Assembly (NCBI RefSeq): GCF_017815135.1 | Contig: NZ_JAGJCF010000009.1 | Coordinates: forward strand, 124,001-188,000 | Direction of reading: 5' to 3' | Source: Jiella mangrovi | GTDB taxonomy: Bacteria; Pseudomonadota; Alphaproteobacteria; Rhizobiales; Rhizobiaceae | Length of the DNA: 64,000 nucleotides | Part shown: in pieces, positions 9,248 to 18,665 of the stretch | Numbering within the stretch: position 1 is the first letter of the stretch | How the letters are laid out: the number at the start of each line of letters is the position of its first letter | Translations under genes and position numbers: made by a program | The notes under the pieces: generated by a model | Seen by the model: only the letters and a program-made list of their open reading frames with translations | What the model was told of the DNA's origin: nothing | The model's database searches: none

Positions 9248-10348
9248 TCAGACACGCGTAGCCCCGATCTGGCCGCGATCGATGAGGAAGTGATCGGCGA
9301 CGGCGCAGGCGACCATCGCTTCGCCGACCGGCACGGCCCTGATGCCGACGCAGGGATCGTGGCGGCCCTTGGTCATCACGTCGACGGCGTTGCCGTCGGC
9401 ATCGACCGACTGGCGCGGGGTAAGGATCGACGAGGTCGGCTTGACGGCAAAGCGCGCCACAACCGGCTGGCCTGTGGCGATGCCGCCGAGGATGCCGCCG
9501 GCGTGGTTGGAGAGATATTCCGGCTTCCCGTCCGTACCGGGGCGCATCTGGTCGGCATTGTCTTCGCCGGAAAGCGCGGCGGCTGCAAAGCCGTCGCCGA
9601 TCTCGACACCCTTGACCGCATTGATCGACATCAGGCCGCTCGCGATGTCGGCGTCGAGCTTGGCGTAGATCGGCGCGCCGAGGCCGGCGGGCACGCCGTC
9701 GGCGACGATCTCGACCACCGCGCCGATCGACGAGCCACGTTTCCTGACCCCGTCGAGAAGCTCGGCCCATTTCGCTGCCGTCGTCGCATCGGGGCAGAAG
9801 AACGGATTGCGGGAGACCTCGTCCCAGTCCCAGCGGGCGCGATCGACCCAGACGTCGCCAATGGCGACGAGGGCGCCGCGCACGGTGAGGCCAGGTACGA
9901 TCTTGCGGGCGATCCCGCCGGCGGCGACCCGCATGGCCGTCTCCCGCGCCGAGGACCTGCCGCCGCCACGATAGTCGCGGATGCCGTATTTTACGTCATA
10001 GGTCACGTCGGCATGGCCCGGCCGGTAGCGCCGGGCGATGTCGGAATAGTCCTTGGAACGCTGGTCGGTGTTGTCGATCTGAAGCGCGATGGGCGTGCCG
10101 GTCGAAATGTATTCGCCCTCCGCCTCGCCGGGCATGACGCCGGACAGAACGCGTACCTGATCGGGCTCCTGGCGCTGGGTGGTGTAGCGCGACTGCCCGG
10201 GACGTCGCCGGTCGAGATGGGCCTGAAGCTCGGCGAGGGTGAAGCGGATGTTCGGCGGCGTGCCGTCGATGGTGCAGCCGATGGCCGGCCCGTGGCTTTC
10301 GCCCCAGGTGGTGACGCGGAAGAGATGGCCGAAGCTGTTGTGGGACAT
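9248..10348 (-). CDS. aroC: Chorismate synthase
   Basis: 366 residues. It catalyses the last shikimate-pathway step, turning 5-enolpyruvylshikimate-3-phosphate to chorismate with reduced FMN. Signature segments: N-terminal [46 protein letters not shown], the [20 protein letters not shown] block and [37 protein letters not shown] and the C-terminal [17 protein letters not shown] also match. ATG 10348 is chosen because the family starts at this motif; an in-frame ATG 228 bases upstream gives unrelated sequence. Confidence 0.96.
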   Translation of the reverse strand: MSHNSFGHLFRVTTWGESHGPAIGCTIDGTPPNIRFTLAELQAHLDRRRPGQSRYTTQRQEPDQVRVLSGVMPGEAEGEYISTGTPIALQIDNTDQRSKDYSDIARRYRPGHADVTYDVKYGIRDYRGGGRSSARETAMRVAAGGIARKIVPGLTVRGALVAIGDVWVDRARWDWDEVSRNPFFCPDATTAAKWAELLDGVRKRGSSIGAVVEIVADGVPAGLGAPIYAKLDADIASGLMSINAVKGVEIGDGFAAAALSGEDNADQMRPGTDGKPEYLSNHAGGILGGIATGQPVVARFAVKPTSSILTPRQSVDADGNAVDVMTKGRHDPCVGIRAVPVGEAMVACAVADHFLIDRGQIGATRV

Positions 10349-10745
10349 GGGGTGTGGTGGCCGATGCGATGGCAGATCGAAGGATTCGTCGAAGCTTTCT
10401 CTAAGCGCAAACCTTGCAGCACTGCAAATCGCGTTTCGCCGGGCGGGTCCGCCCCGGGGGCGCGAGACTGTGGGCAACGGGCAGAGGGGAGGGGCAGGGG
10501 GCGAAGACAGTCTTCGTGCCCGGTGACGAAGACCCTGGATCGCGGAGTCGGACTGCGTTAAGAATTCACTAAGCATGTTGCATACGATTCAAGACAATTT
10601 GCAATCTCCCGGTACGACTTTGGACACAATCGGAGGCGACGTTCATCAAGCCGACGAGAGCAGTCGGATCGGTGCCCGGCGGGGATTTCGAGGATCCGCC
10701 AGGCGGCTGCCCGAGGGCAGGGAAAGGTGCAAGGAGACAATGGTC
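10349..10745. other. Divergent intergenic region aroC / DUF1344 gene
   Basis: 397 bp without a convincing gene. A half-matching CtrA-like element TTAA-N7-CTAA lies at 10558-10572 beside a local AT-rich patch, and could belong to either divergent gene. The AAGGAG ribosome-binding site of the following gene is at 10731-10736. Confidence 0.4.
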
Positions 10746-10994
10746 ATGACGAGACGCATTCTGGCGCTTTTCGCAAGTTCGTTCCTAACGGTCGCGATGT
10801 CGATTCCGGCCATGGCCCGCGAAACCGACGGTGTCATCGAATCGATCGATCGGGACCGGTCGGAGCTGCGGTTGAGCGACGGCGAGATCTATCATCTGCC
10901 GCCGGATTTCGACTATGAGGCCGTCGCGCAGGGCATGATGGTCGTGCTGATCTATGATGCGGCCGACGAACAGCCCCTTCTCAGGGCGATCTGA
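10746..10994 (+). CDS. DUF1344-family small secreted protein
   Basis: 82 residues with a Sec signal peptide (TRRILALFASSFLTVAMSIPAMA, cut after AMA near residue 22). The mature part, about 60 residues, matches DUF1344: ETDGVIESIDRDRSELRLSDGEIYHLPPDF region, a small beta domain with no known activity, common in rhizobia. ATG 10746 is favoured over ATG 10740 because AAGGAG then sits nine bases upstream. It is probably periplasmic and seems monocistronic, converging on the ABC transporter. Confidence 0.78.
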   Translation: MTRRILALFASSFLTVAMSIPAMARETDGVIESIDRDRSELRLSDGEIYHLPPDFDYEAVAQGMMVVLIYDAADEQPLLRAI

Positions 10995-11011
10995 GCTCCG
11001 GGCTCTTTTTC

Positions 11012-11770
11012 TCACAAGATCCCGGAATAGCGCTTGGCGATGCTGGTGAGCGTCGCCTCGCGCCAGCGGCTGTCGCGTTCGGCCCGCGGTTTGTCGATCT
11101 CGTAGACGCCTCTGACTCGGGCCGGCCGCTCGGTCAGGAAGATGATCCGGTCGGAAAGCTCCACCGCCTCACGCAGATTGTGGGTGACCATCACCGCAGT
11201 CGTCGGCCGCGCCGACCAGACATTCGTCAGCAAGGCCCGCAGCCGGGTCGCCGTCTGTTCGTCGAGCGACACGAAGGGCTCGTCGAGAACCATCAGCGAC
11301 GGCCGGATGGCGAAGGCCCGCGCCAGCGCGACCCGCCGGGCAAGGCCGAGCGAAAGCTCCGCCGGGTAGCGCGAGCGCATCTCGGCAAGCCCGAGGATCT
11401 CGAAGAGATCGTCGAGATCTCCATCCGCTTCCTCGTCCGACAAAACGAGCCGCACATTGTCGTCCACCGTGCGCCAGGGCAGGAGCCGTGGCTCTTGGAA
11501 GACGGCTGCGACGCGGCCGCCGGAATCCGGCAGTTTCAGGCTGCCGGAAAACTCCCGATCGAGGCCGAGAATGATGCGCAGCGTCGTGGTCTTGCCGCAG
11601 CCGGACGGGCCGATCAACGTCGCAAAACTCGCCGGAGCGACCGAAAAGGCGATCGCTTCGATCGCCCGCACGTCCTCGCCGTCCGCTCCGCGAAAGGTCT
11701 TCGCCCGGATATCAACCTCGAGCGCGTTTGGGCCGCCAGCGGGTGGAATGGGCTTCGAAAGGTTGGACAA
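11012..11770 (-). CDS. ABC transporter ATP-binding protein (nitrate/taurine type)
   Basis: 252 residues. A complete nucleotide-binding domain: Walker A GPSGCGKTTT, Q-loop FQEPRLLPW, signature LSLGLARRVALARA (a variant of LSGGQ), Walker B LMVLDEPFVSLD and H-loop VMVTHNLREA. It resembles the SsuB/TauB group that energises uptake of small anions or sulfonates. It overlaps the end of the permease gene by 59 bp, so the three genes form one operon (binding protein, permease, ATPase). Confidence 0.9.
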   Translation of the reverse strand: MSNLSKPIPPAGGPNALEVDIRAKTFRGADGEDVRAIEAIAFSVAPASFATLIGPSGCGKTTTLRIILGLDREFSGSLKLPDSGGRVAAVFQEPRLLPWRTVDDNVRLVLSDEEADGDLDDLFEILGLAEMRSRYPAELSLGLARRVALARAFAIRPSLMVLDEPFVSLDEQTATRLRALLTNVWSARPTTAVMVTHNLREAVELSDRIIFLTERPARVRGVYEIDKPRAERDSRWREATLTSIAKRYSGIL

Positions 11771-12542
11771 GGAAAAACTCGATGGTCAGCATCACGGCGA
11801 CGAAGGCGAGCGTGTAAGCGAGAATCGACGCGACGTCGAAGAGCTGGAAATAGAGGTTGATCTGAAATCCGACACCGTTCGAGCGGCCAAGCAGCTCGAC
11901 GACGAGAGCGATCTTCCAGATCAGGCTGATGCCGGTGCGCGAGGCCGCGGCGAAATAGGGCTGAAGCTGCGGCAGGACGACATGGCGAAGCGTCTTCATG
12001 GCCGAAAACCGGTAGACCCGGGCCATCTCCTCCAGATCGCGGTCGAGCGTGCGGGCGCCCTCGCGCAGGGTGACGACGACATTCGGGATCTTGTTGACCG
12101 CGATCGCGCCGATCGCCGCCGCCTCGTTCAGACCGAACCAGATATAGGCGAGCACGATGATCACCAGCGCGGGAATGTTCAGGAAGAGGATCAGCCACGG
12201 GTCGAAGAACCGGTTCGCCTCGCGATTCATGCCGAGACAGATGCCGATGACTGAGCCGATCACCATGGCGAGGACGAAGGCCGCGACCACCCGCATCAAC
12301 GTCATGGCGAGATGGAAGAACAGTTCTCCCGTCGCCGCGTCGCGCCAGAACGCTTCGGCCACCTGAGGCGGCGTCGGCAGGACGCGGCTGTCGGCAAGGA
12401 TCGCCGCGACCCACCAGATGGCGAGGAGGCCGGCGAGCGAGACGACGGTGACGAGGCGGGGGCCGACGGACGGAAGAACGCCTGCGCCGGACGCAGGCAT
12501 CAGCGCCCGGCCGGCCGTCCCGCTCTGACGATCATCAGCCAT
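11712..12542 (-). CDS. ABC transporter permease (nitrate/taurine type)
   Basis: 276 residues, about six membrane helices, e.g. VVSLAGLLAIWWVAAIL and MTLMRVVAAFVLAMVIGSVIG. The EAA-type cytoplasmic loop is seen in EEMARVYRFSAMKTLRHVVLPQLQPY region, as in SsuC/TauC. It forms the inner-membrane channel for the neighbouring ATPase and binding protein. The start overlaps the binding-protein stop by eight bases. Confidence 0.9.
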   Translation of the reverse strand: MADDRQSGTAGRALMPASGAGVLPSVGPRLVTVVSLAGLLAIWWVAAILADSRVLPTPPQVAEAFWRDAATGELFFHLAMTLMRVVAAFVLAMVIGSVIGICLGMNREANRFFDPWLILFLNIPALVIIVLAYIWFGLNEAAAIGAIAVNKIPNVVVTLREGARTLDRDLEEMARVYRFSAMKTLRHVVLPQLQPYFAAASRTGISLIWKIALVVELLGRSNGVGFQINLYFQLFDVASILAYTLAFVAVMLTIEFFLVQPFEAHSTRWRPKRARG

Positions 12543-13518
12543 TCTTGCCGTCGTCGTAATAGGTGCCCGGCGACAGGGTCTTGGCCGGACCGACCAGCTT
12601 TTCGCCGCCGATCTTCGCCAGGATCTCGTAGAGCTTTTCGGTGTCCTTCGCCTCCGCCGTGCCGGAGCGCGCCGGAATGCCCTCGCGGTAGCGATCGCGG
12701 AGCTTCACGAAGGTCTTCTCGTCGCCCGCCTTCATCAGGGGCTTCAGCGCCTCCCAGGCTTCGTCCGAGCTTGCGAGCACATCCTTGGTCGCCTTGTCGG
12801 CGGCCAGGAATCCCGCGATCGCCGCCTCGTTGTTTCTGGCGAAGGCGTCGCCGAACACCCAGCCGATCGACGCGACCGGACCCGACGTGCCGAGCTTCAT
12901 GGCGGCGTCGGAGCCCGAGACGAGCGTGCGAAACCCTTCCGCCTCCAGACGCGCGGCGTAGTGCCAGAAGTTCAGGACGGCGTCGAGTTCGCCCTGCCGC
13001 GCCTTTTCCGCCAGGAGCGGTGGCGCCCCGTAGACAATGTAGTTTTCCGCCGACAGATCCAGCCCGTTATCCTTCTTGGCCAGCGCCTGGATCAGGAGCC
13101 AGTTCTTGTCGAGCGGACCGCCGGCGACGCCGATCGTCTTGCCTTTGAGATCGCCGAGATCTTCCACCTCGCTGTCGCCTTGTATCATCAGCGAGCCGAC
13201 CGACGTCGAATAGGGCACGAAGGTGAAGTCGGCGCCCTCCGCGCGCATGCGCGAGACCCAGAGCCAGTCGGAGACGATCATGTCGACGCTGCCGGCCTGG
13301 AGCGCGACGGCGGATGCGTTCTCGCCGGCGAAGGGCACGATCTCCACGTCCACTCCGGCCTTTTCGTCGAGACCGGCGCGCTTCATCGCGTCGAGTTCCC
13401 AGTTCACCGTTCCGAATTTCAGGACGCCGACGCGGATTTTGGCGATATCCCGGGCCTCGGCAAAACTGGCGGTGAAAATCAGCGCGAGCACAGCACCCAC
13501 GGCGCATAACAGCCGCAT
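12535..13518 (-). CDS. ABC transporter periplasmic substrate-binding protein, substrate unknown
   Basis: 327 residues from ATG 13518. A signal peptide (MRLLCAVGAVLALIFTASFAEA) precedes a type II periplasmic-binding fold: KIRVGVLKFGTVNWELDAMK, AVALQAGSVDMIVSDWLWVSRM, LKGKTIGVAGGPLDKNW and LAEKARQGELDAVLNFWHYAA. This is the SsuA/TauA/NMT1-like superfamily (sulfonates, nitrate, pyrimidine precursors). The ligand cannot be inferred. It is the first gene of a three-gene operon, 101 bp after bioN on the same strand, so read-through from the biotin operon is possible. Confidence 0.85.
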   Translation of the reverse strand: MRLLCAVGAVLALIFTASFAEARDIAKIRVGVLKFGTVNWELDAMKRAGLDEKAGVDVEIVPFAGENASAVALQAGSVDMIVSDWLWVSRMRAEGADFTFVPYSTSVGSLMIQGDSEVEDLGDLKGKTIGVAGGPLDKNWLLIQALAKKDNGLDLSAENYIVYGAPPLLAEKARQGELDAVLNFWHYAARLEAEGFRTLVSGSDAAMKLGTSGPVASIGWVFGDAFARNNEAAIAGFLAADKATKDVLASSDEAWEALKPLMKAGDEKTFVKLRDRYREGIPARSGTAEAKDTEKLYEILAKIGGEKLVGPAKTLSPGTYYDDGKNG

Positions 13519-13619
13519 GACGATCCTCCCAAAATCGACGATGCCCGCCTCTATGATAGAGGCTCGAGCGCGGCAAGGCGATGGGCGAGGCTCCCGAAAC
13601 GAGGAAAAGAAAAGTGAGG

Positions 13620-14210
13620 CTACGAGCGTGCGTCGATCGCCTCGGCGATCTCGTCGGCCATCTTCAGGAGGCGGACGATGACCGGCACGACGAGGGTCAG
13701 GGGGGAAGGTCTGCGGCCCCTGGCGCTCTGCGCCTCGCGGACTTCGGCGGTGATCTGGCCGACGGCCGGGATGAAGCGGATGGCGAGCGAGATGGCAAGG
13801 CTGACGCGCCCGGCATCGAGGCCGAGGCGGGCGAAGGGCGACAAGGCACGCTCGATTGCCGAAACGAGATCGGCGGTGCGGGTGGTGAGGGTCACCAGCC
13901 CGGCCGCGAGAATCAGGGCCGCAAACCGTATCACGACGAGGACCGCATCGGCCGGGCCGGCCAGCCAGATCTGCGCGGCAAAGAGGATCGCGAGGAGGAA
14001 GGCCACCGGCCGCAACTGGGCAAGGACGAGGCGCGGCCCAAAACCCGCAATGCCATAGAGCGCCAGAACGATGCCGAGGAAGCCGCCGGCCAGCCAGAGT
14101 GAGGTCAGCGTAAGAACGAGCGTTCCGGCAAAAGCCAGCGCTGCAATCTTCGCGCCGGCGCCCATGCGATGCAGCACGCTGTCGCCCGCCCGGTAGAGGC
14201 CGGCGATCAC
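13620..14210 (-). CDS. bioN: Biotin ECF-transporter transmembrane protein BioN (EcfT)
   Basis: 196 residues with about five membrane helices. Cytoplasmic helices carry the EcfT coupling motif EAQSARG near residue 160, which contacts the ATPase. With BioM and BioY it imports biotin across the inner membrane. It starts four bases before the bioM stop (overlapping ATG/TGA), showing translational coupling. The length is typical of rhizobial BioN. Confidence 0.88.
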   Translation of the reverse strand: MIAGLYRAGDSVLHRMGAGAKIAALAFAGTLVLTLTSLWLAGGFLGIVLALYGIAGFGPRLVLAQLRPVAFLLAILFAAQIWLAGPADAVLVVIRFAALILAAGLVTLTTRTADLVSAIERALSPFARLGLDAGRVSLAISLAIRFIPAVGQITAEVREAQSARGRRPSPLTLVVPVIVRLLKMADEIAEAIDARS

Positions 14211-14911
14211 GAAACGAGCCGCAGATAGGTGGCGATCGCTTCCCGCGGCGCGGCGTCGGCGACGATGCGACCCTCACCGAAGACGAGAACCCGGTCGCAG
14301 GTCTCGACGAGGGACAGGTCATGGGTGACGAGGACGACGTTCTGCTCGAGCGCTTCGACGGCGGCCATCATGGTTCTCGTATTGCGCCGGTCGAGCAGCG
14401 TCGTCGGCTCGTCGAGAACGAGCCATTGCGGCTCGAGGATCAGGACACCGGCAAGCGCCACCATCTGCCGTTCGCCGCCGGAGAGTTCATGGACGAGCCG
14501 GTCGCCGAAGCCGGAAAGGCCGAAGCGCTCCAGCGTCGCCTCGACCTTCGCCGTGATCTCGGGTCTTGCGAGGCCACGGCCCTTGAGACCGAAGGCGAGA
14601 TCCTCCCCGACGGTCGGATAGACCACCTGATTGTCCGGATTCTGGAAGACGAAGCCGACCTTGCGGCGCACCGCCTTCGCCTCCTTGCCTGTATCGAGCC
14701 CCTCGACCGTCACGCTTCCCTGCGTGGGAACGAGAAGCCCGTTGAGAAGCCGCGCAAAGCTGCTCTTGCCGGAGCCGTTGGCGCCGATGATGCCGATGCG
14801 GCGCTCGGACAGGGCAAGCTCGATGCCCGACAGAACGAGGCGCCCGCCGCGTTCGAGGCGAACGCCCGAAAGTGTAATCATCGGCCGGCGCGGCGTTTCA
14901 GGGCCGGCCAT
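14207..14911 (-). CDS. bioM: Biotin ECF-transporter ATPase BioM (EcfA)
   Basis: 234 residues. Walker A IIGANGSGKSSFARLL, FVFQNPDNQVVYPTVGEDLAFGL (ECF-type Q-loop), signature ELSGGERQMVALAGV, Walker B WLVLDEPTTLLD and VLVTHDLSLVE are all present. It hydrolyses ATP to drive the BioN/BioY module. ATG 14911 overlaps the bioY stop by 14 bases; an internal ATG at 14881 (MITLSGVRLERGG) is an equally credible start. Confidence 0.9.
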   Translation of the reverse strand: MAGPETPRRPMITLSGVRLERGGRLVLSGIELALSERRIGIIGANGSGKSSFARLLNGLLVPTQGSVTVEGLDTGKEAKAVRRKVGFVFQNPDNQVVYPTVGEDLAFGLKGRGLARPEITAKVEATLERFGLSGFGDRLVHELSGGERQMVALAGVLILEPQWLVLDEPTTLLDRRNTRTMMAAVEALEQNVVLVTHDLSLVETCDRVLVFGEGRIVADAAPREAIATYLRLVS

Positions 14912-15455
14912 GCGCCGGGCGGATCATCGGGTAGGCGCGCTTGACCATGACGATCGCCGCGGCCGCAAGGCCCGCCTTGATCAGGTCGCCGGGAATGAAG
15001 GCGGCCGAGCCGGCCGCCGCCGTTTCGAGCGGCACGCCGCCGACCAGCGAGATCCAGGGAATGCCGATGCCGTAAAGGATCACGATGCCGCCGAGGCTCG
15101 CCGCGAGGAAGGCGGTGACGAAATTGAGGCCCTTCCAGAGCCGTTCGACGAGGAAGCCCGTCACGGCGGCAGCCGCGATCCAGCCGAAGATGAAGCCCGC
15201 CGTCGGGCCGGCGAAGATCCCGAGGCCGCCCCGGCCGCCGGACAAGAGCGGCAGGCCTACGGCGACGAGGAGAACGAAGAGCAGCATGGCGAGCGCGCCG
15301 CGCTTTGCCCCGAGAATTCCGCCGGCGAGCATCGGCCCCATCGACTGGGCGGTGATCGGCACGGCGATGGCCGGGATCATCAATGGCGGGAAGGCGCCGA
15401 GCGCGGCCATCAGGGCGGCAAAAAGCGCGATCAGGACGATGTCACGGGTCGGCAC
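14898..15455 (-). CDS. bioY: Biotin transporter substrate-binding subunit BioY
   Basis: 185 residues, six membrane helices. The BioY core is clear: PAIAVPITAQSMGPMLAGGILGAKRGALAM region, FAGPTAGFIFGWIAAA, and the C-terminal FIPGDLIKAGLAAA. It binds biotin with high affinity and works with BioM/BioN. It is the first gene of bioYMN, and no riboswitch-like leader is evident in the 76 bp upstream. The order bioY-bioM-bioN differs from the S. meliloti bioMNY order as I remember it. Confidence 0.92.
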   Translation of the reverse strand: MPTRDIVLIALFAALMAALGAFPPLMIPAIAVPITAQSMGPMLAGGILGAKRGALAMLLFVLLVAVGLPLLSGGRGGLGIFAGPTAGFIFGWIAAAAVTGFLVERLWKGLNFVTAFLAASLGGIVILYGIGIPWISLVGGVPLETAAAGSAAFIPGDLIKAGLAAAAIVMVKRAYPMIRPAHGRP

Positions 15456-15531
15456 GGCTCATTCCTTTCGCAACGCGGACGAACTGGCCTGCCAGTGACC
15501 GCAACGCAGCGCAAAAATCAACGGGCGGGCA

Positions 15532-16014
15532 TCAGGCCGCGTCGTTCCGGGCGGGCGAGGCAGGCGCCTTCGGCATGTCAGCTTTCGGCCGGGCGGCGGT
15601 CTTCCTGCGCCAGCGCCCGGCCCGGTTTCCGGCGAGAATCCAGTAGACGAGCGAAAAGGTGAGCGAGGCGACGAGGATCGCGGTCTGGACGCTCATATGG
15701 GGCACATCCGGCCCGTAGGCCGCGAAGAGGACGAACATGCCCCCAAGAAGCCCGGCGACCAGATGCAGGAGCAGCGACGACAGGCCGGCGATCTCGCTGA
15801 TGACCATGAAGACCACCCAGGGCACGAAAGCCGCCGCCCCGATCTGCACCGCCTGGGCGCCGAAGTAGAAGGCCACCTCGGCGACGAACACCGGATCGAG
15901 CGCTGCCCCGTCGCTGACATTCATGAACGGCCAGAGCATGGCGAAGGCCGCCGTCAGACAGGCCGCGACATAGGCCAGAGGCACGACGAACAGAAATCTC
16001 AGGACCGTGCCCAT
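15532..16014 (-). CDS. Hypothetical four-helix membrane protein
   Basis: 160 residues from ATG 16014. Four hydrophobic helices can be seen: VLRFLFVVPLAYVAACLTAA, VFVAEVAFYFGAQAVQIGAA, LLLHLVAGLLGGMFVLFAAY and AILVASLTFSLVYWILAG. A basic, alanine/proline-rich tail (GRWRRKTAARPKADMPK) follows. I do not recognise the family; similar small membrane proteins occur in Rhizobiales without assigned function. A GTG at 16086 in frame would add 24 polar residues. It lies 76 bp upstream of bioY on the same strand and might be cotranscribed. Confidence 0.65.
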   Translation of the reverse strand: MGTVLRFLFVVPLAYVAACLTAAFAMLWPFMNVSDGAALDPVFVAEVAFYFGAQAVQIGAAAFVPWVVFMVISEIAGLSSLLLHLVAGLLGGMFVLFAAYGPDVPHMSVQTAILVASLTFSLVYWILAGNRAGRWRRKTAARPKADMPKAPASPARNDAA

Positions 16015-16598
16015 GGCGGCGAAGCTTTCCTCATCTCGGACGGGTTGGTTACCCAATCTCGCAGGGTGGCGAAAGTAGCGTTTCACGCGTGGTCCGCGAA
16101 ACCCTCTCCCGGATTAAGGATCGGAAAGAACGCGGTCTCCACCCGCCAGCGCGCGGATGCGAGCCGGCGCAACGATGGCCGCGTCGTGACGCGGCAGGCC
16201 GTCGTCGACGGCGGCCACCATGCCGTCGGCTCCAGCCCTGCCGCCAGTGCCGGCCCGATGGGGCCACTGCTACCGGTGGCATTCTCGCTCGGTCGCAAGG
16301 CCGGCAGGGTCGGCGTCGGAGCTCGCCGCAGCGAAGGCGCCCTCTACCGGGTCGATGACACGCTCCGCACGTGTGCCCATCGTCCGCAGTGAAAGTCGCG
16401 GACGCGCCGTCATCTCCGTCAATGCCGCGCGGAGCATCGGGGCACGCGGCCGCTGGAACGGCAGATCGGCCCCCTTCGCTCTCGGAAAATGCGAGGTGTG
16501 ATGGGTGGTTTCCCGACTATCTGATTTCGGTTAGCAGGACCAGACGGCGGACGTTCCCAGCAGGTTCGCCACCCATTCCTGCGTCCATCTGGCTACCC
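16015..16598. other. Intergenic region, no supported gene
   Basis: 584 bp of GC-rich sequence. Short open frames on both strands lack family motifs, good starts or ribosome-binding sites. It holds the divergent start regions of the membrane protein (minus) and the acetyltransferase (plus). I see no repeat or RNA structure in it. Confidence 0.4.
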
Positions 16599-17048
16599 AT
16601 GATGATTTCAATTCGCGATGCCATCAACGACGACATTCCCGCGATCTTCGAAGTCCGCACGAACGTCCGTGAAAACCATCTATCGGTCGAGCAATTGGCT
16701 GAGATGGGCATCACGTTCGAGACAATTCGAGAGGCGCTTCGCCAGCATCCCTGCATATGGGTCGCCGAACAGGAGGGTCGGATCGTCGGCTTCTCGATGG
16801 TGGACGTTGAGGATGCCTGCCTGTTCGCCGCTTTCGTTCGCCCGGATCGTGAAGGGCTGGGCATCGGCCGCCAACTCGTGGAACGAGCGGAAGCGTTCCT
16901 GTTCGAACGCTACTCCTCGATCTGGCTTGAGACCGACGGCTCGTCGCGAGCCGCTGGCTTTTACGAACGTTTGGGATGGAAGCGCATTGAAGGGTTGGAA
17001 AGCGGCGATGCACGGTTTGAGAAGGATCGGCCTCGGAGCAGCGGCTGA
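16599..17048 (+). CDS. GNAT-family N-acetyltransferase
   Basis: 149 residues from tandem ATGs at 16599/16602. One GNAT domain: N-terminal ISIRDAINDDIPAIFEVRTNV, beta strands WVAEQEGRIVGFSMVDVEDACLFAAFVRPD region, the acetyl-CoA pyrophosphate loop REGLGIGRQLVERAEAFL (Q/RxxGxG/A), and C-terminal GFYERLGWKRIE. It transfers acetyl from acetyl-CoA to an unknown amine. Neighbours give no clue; it converges on the MFS gene. Base composition is less GC-rich than its neighbours. Confidence 0.88.
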   Translation: MMISIRDAINDDIPAIFEVRTNVRENHLSVEQLAEMGITFETIREALRQHPCIWVAEQEGRIVGFSMVDVEDACLFAAFVRPDREGLGIGRQLVERAEAFLFERYSSIWLETDGSSRAAGFYERLGWKRIEGLESGDARFEKDRPRSSG

Positions 17049-17158
17049 ATTGAACGGCGGCTTCGGGGCCGGGTAACGCCTCGCTGAACAACCGCAAAGG
17101 GTCGCAAGCCGACGATGCCGCTCTGACCCCCATCTGCAAGCCACGTCGCACTCCCGCC

Positions 17159-18418
17159 TCACGCCTCCGCTTCGCGGTCGCTTTCGGCCTGCTCCACCGC
17201 CCAGACGCTCGCGGCTTCGACGGCGACCGGCGAGGAAGTCGGGATGACGCCGATATAGCTGTCGGTCTGGCTGGCGGGAACGCCCGGGCGCTGGGTCATG
17301 CGGTAGAGCGCGTAAAGCGCGATGGCGCCGAAGGTCAGGCTGAGCACCAGCCAGAAGGTGAAGGGGCCCGCCCGTTCCATCGCCCAGCCCGTCGCCAGCG
17401 GGCCGAGGATCGCGCCGAGCCCGAAGGTGAAGACGAGACCGCCGGACGCGGCCGGCATGTCTTCGGAGGCGAGGAAGTCGTTGGTATAGGCGAGGAACAG
17501 TGCATAGAGCGGCGTCGTCATGCCGCCCGCCAAAAAGGCCGCCGCCATCAGTGGCCACAGCCCGCCCTCGGCGATCCAGCCGAACAGGCAGGCTGCCGCC
17601 CCGATCAGGGACGCGACGAAGATCAGCTGGCGTCGATCGACGTGGTCCGAAATCCAGCCGATCGGATATTGCAGGACGAGGGCGCCTGCGAACAGCATCG
17701 CCACGAACAGGGAAATCTGGTCTGCCGTCATGCCGATCAGCGTGCCGAAGACGGCGCCCATGCCCGATTGCGTCGCATAGACGCTGCCCAGAAGAAAGAT
17801 GCCGATCGTGCCGAGCGGCGATCGGCCGTAGAGATCGCGAAGCGGCATCGGCCGCGTCACCTCCGTGCGCGGCGCCGGGGCGACGGTCAGAAGGATCGGC
17901 GCGAAGGAGATCGACACCAGGATCGAGGCGCCGATGAACAGCGCCGAATTGCCCGCGTCGCCCAGCGTCAGAAGCCCCTGGGCGCCGATGATGCCGAGCG
18001 TCTGGGCGATCATGTAGGCCGACAGCACCTTGCCGCGGGTCTCGTTGGTCGCCGCATCGTTGAGCCAGCTTTCCGCCGTGACGTAGACCCCCGACATGCA
18101 GAAGCCGATGAGAATGCGCAGCAGGGTCCAGGCCCAGGGCTCGGCGAGGAGGGGAAAGGCGATCAGCCCCGCCGACATGAAGCTGCCGAGCGCCGCGAAG
18201 ACGCGGACATGGCCGACATTGCGGATGAGCGACGGCGTCAGCCGGGCGCCGGAGAGGAATCCGACGAAATAGCCGGATGTCACCACGGCGAGCGCCGTGG
18301 CCGAAAACCCCTCCAGCCCGCCGCGCAAGCCGATGAGGGTGAAATGCATGCCGTTGCCCAGCATGATCAGCACGATGCCGACCAGAAGCGCCCAGATGCT
18401 GGACAAGACTTTCAACAT
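17159..18418 (-). CDS. MFS transporter (YcaD-like)
   Basis: 419 residues with about twelve membrane helices. The N-terminal half has FLSGARLTPSLIRNVGHVRVF (loop 2-3 motif A-like), and the second half has QYPIGWISDHVDRRQLIFV, the matching motif A repeat. The helix order and the TAESWLNDAATNETRGKVLSAYM region resemble the YcaD/sugar-efflux MFS branch. A 40-residue acidic tail ends the protein. The substrate is unknown. It appears to be a single gene. Confidence 0.88.
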   Translation of the reverse strand: MLKVLSSIWALLVGIVLIMLGNGMHFTLIGLRGGLEGFSATALAVVTSGYFVGFLSGARLTPSLIRNVGHVRVFAALGSFMSAGLIAFPLLAEPWAWTLLRILIGFCMSGVYVTAESWLNDAATNETRGKVLSAYMIAQTLGIIGAQGLLTLGDAGNSALFIGASILVSISFAPILLTVAPAPRTEVTRPMPLRDLYGRSPLGTIGIFLLGSVYATQSGMGAVFGTLIGMTADQISLFVAMLFAGALVLQYPIGWISDHVDRRQLIFVASLIGAAACLFGWIAEGGLWPLMAAAFLAGGMTTPLYALFLAYTNDFLASEDMPAASGGLVFTFGLGAILGPLATGWAMERAGPFTFWLVLSLTFGAIALYALYRMTQRPGVPASQTDSYIGVIPTSSPVAVEAASVWAVEQAESDREAEA

Positions 18419-18665
18419 CGGCCGCCCCCGAGCGCTGATCCGGGTTTCCTGATCCCCGGCGTTCAGCCGATCCTAGTGCGCTTCCTGTGGGCAGGTTGGC
18501 CTGTTTGCGCAGGGGAATGACGGAAACACGACCTGCCGCGGGGCAAGAACGGACGACAGGGCATCCTCGGCCGCACGGTCGCGGCGCCCGCGGGCTGTCG
18601 CAGGGTGGCTCGGGGCGGCCCCGCGATTGGCACCGATGCTATCGCGGGCCGCTCCTGCCAAACCG

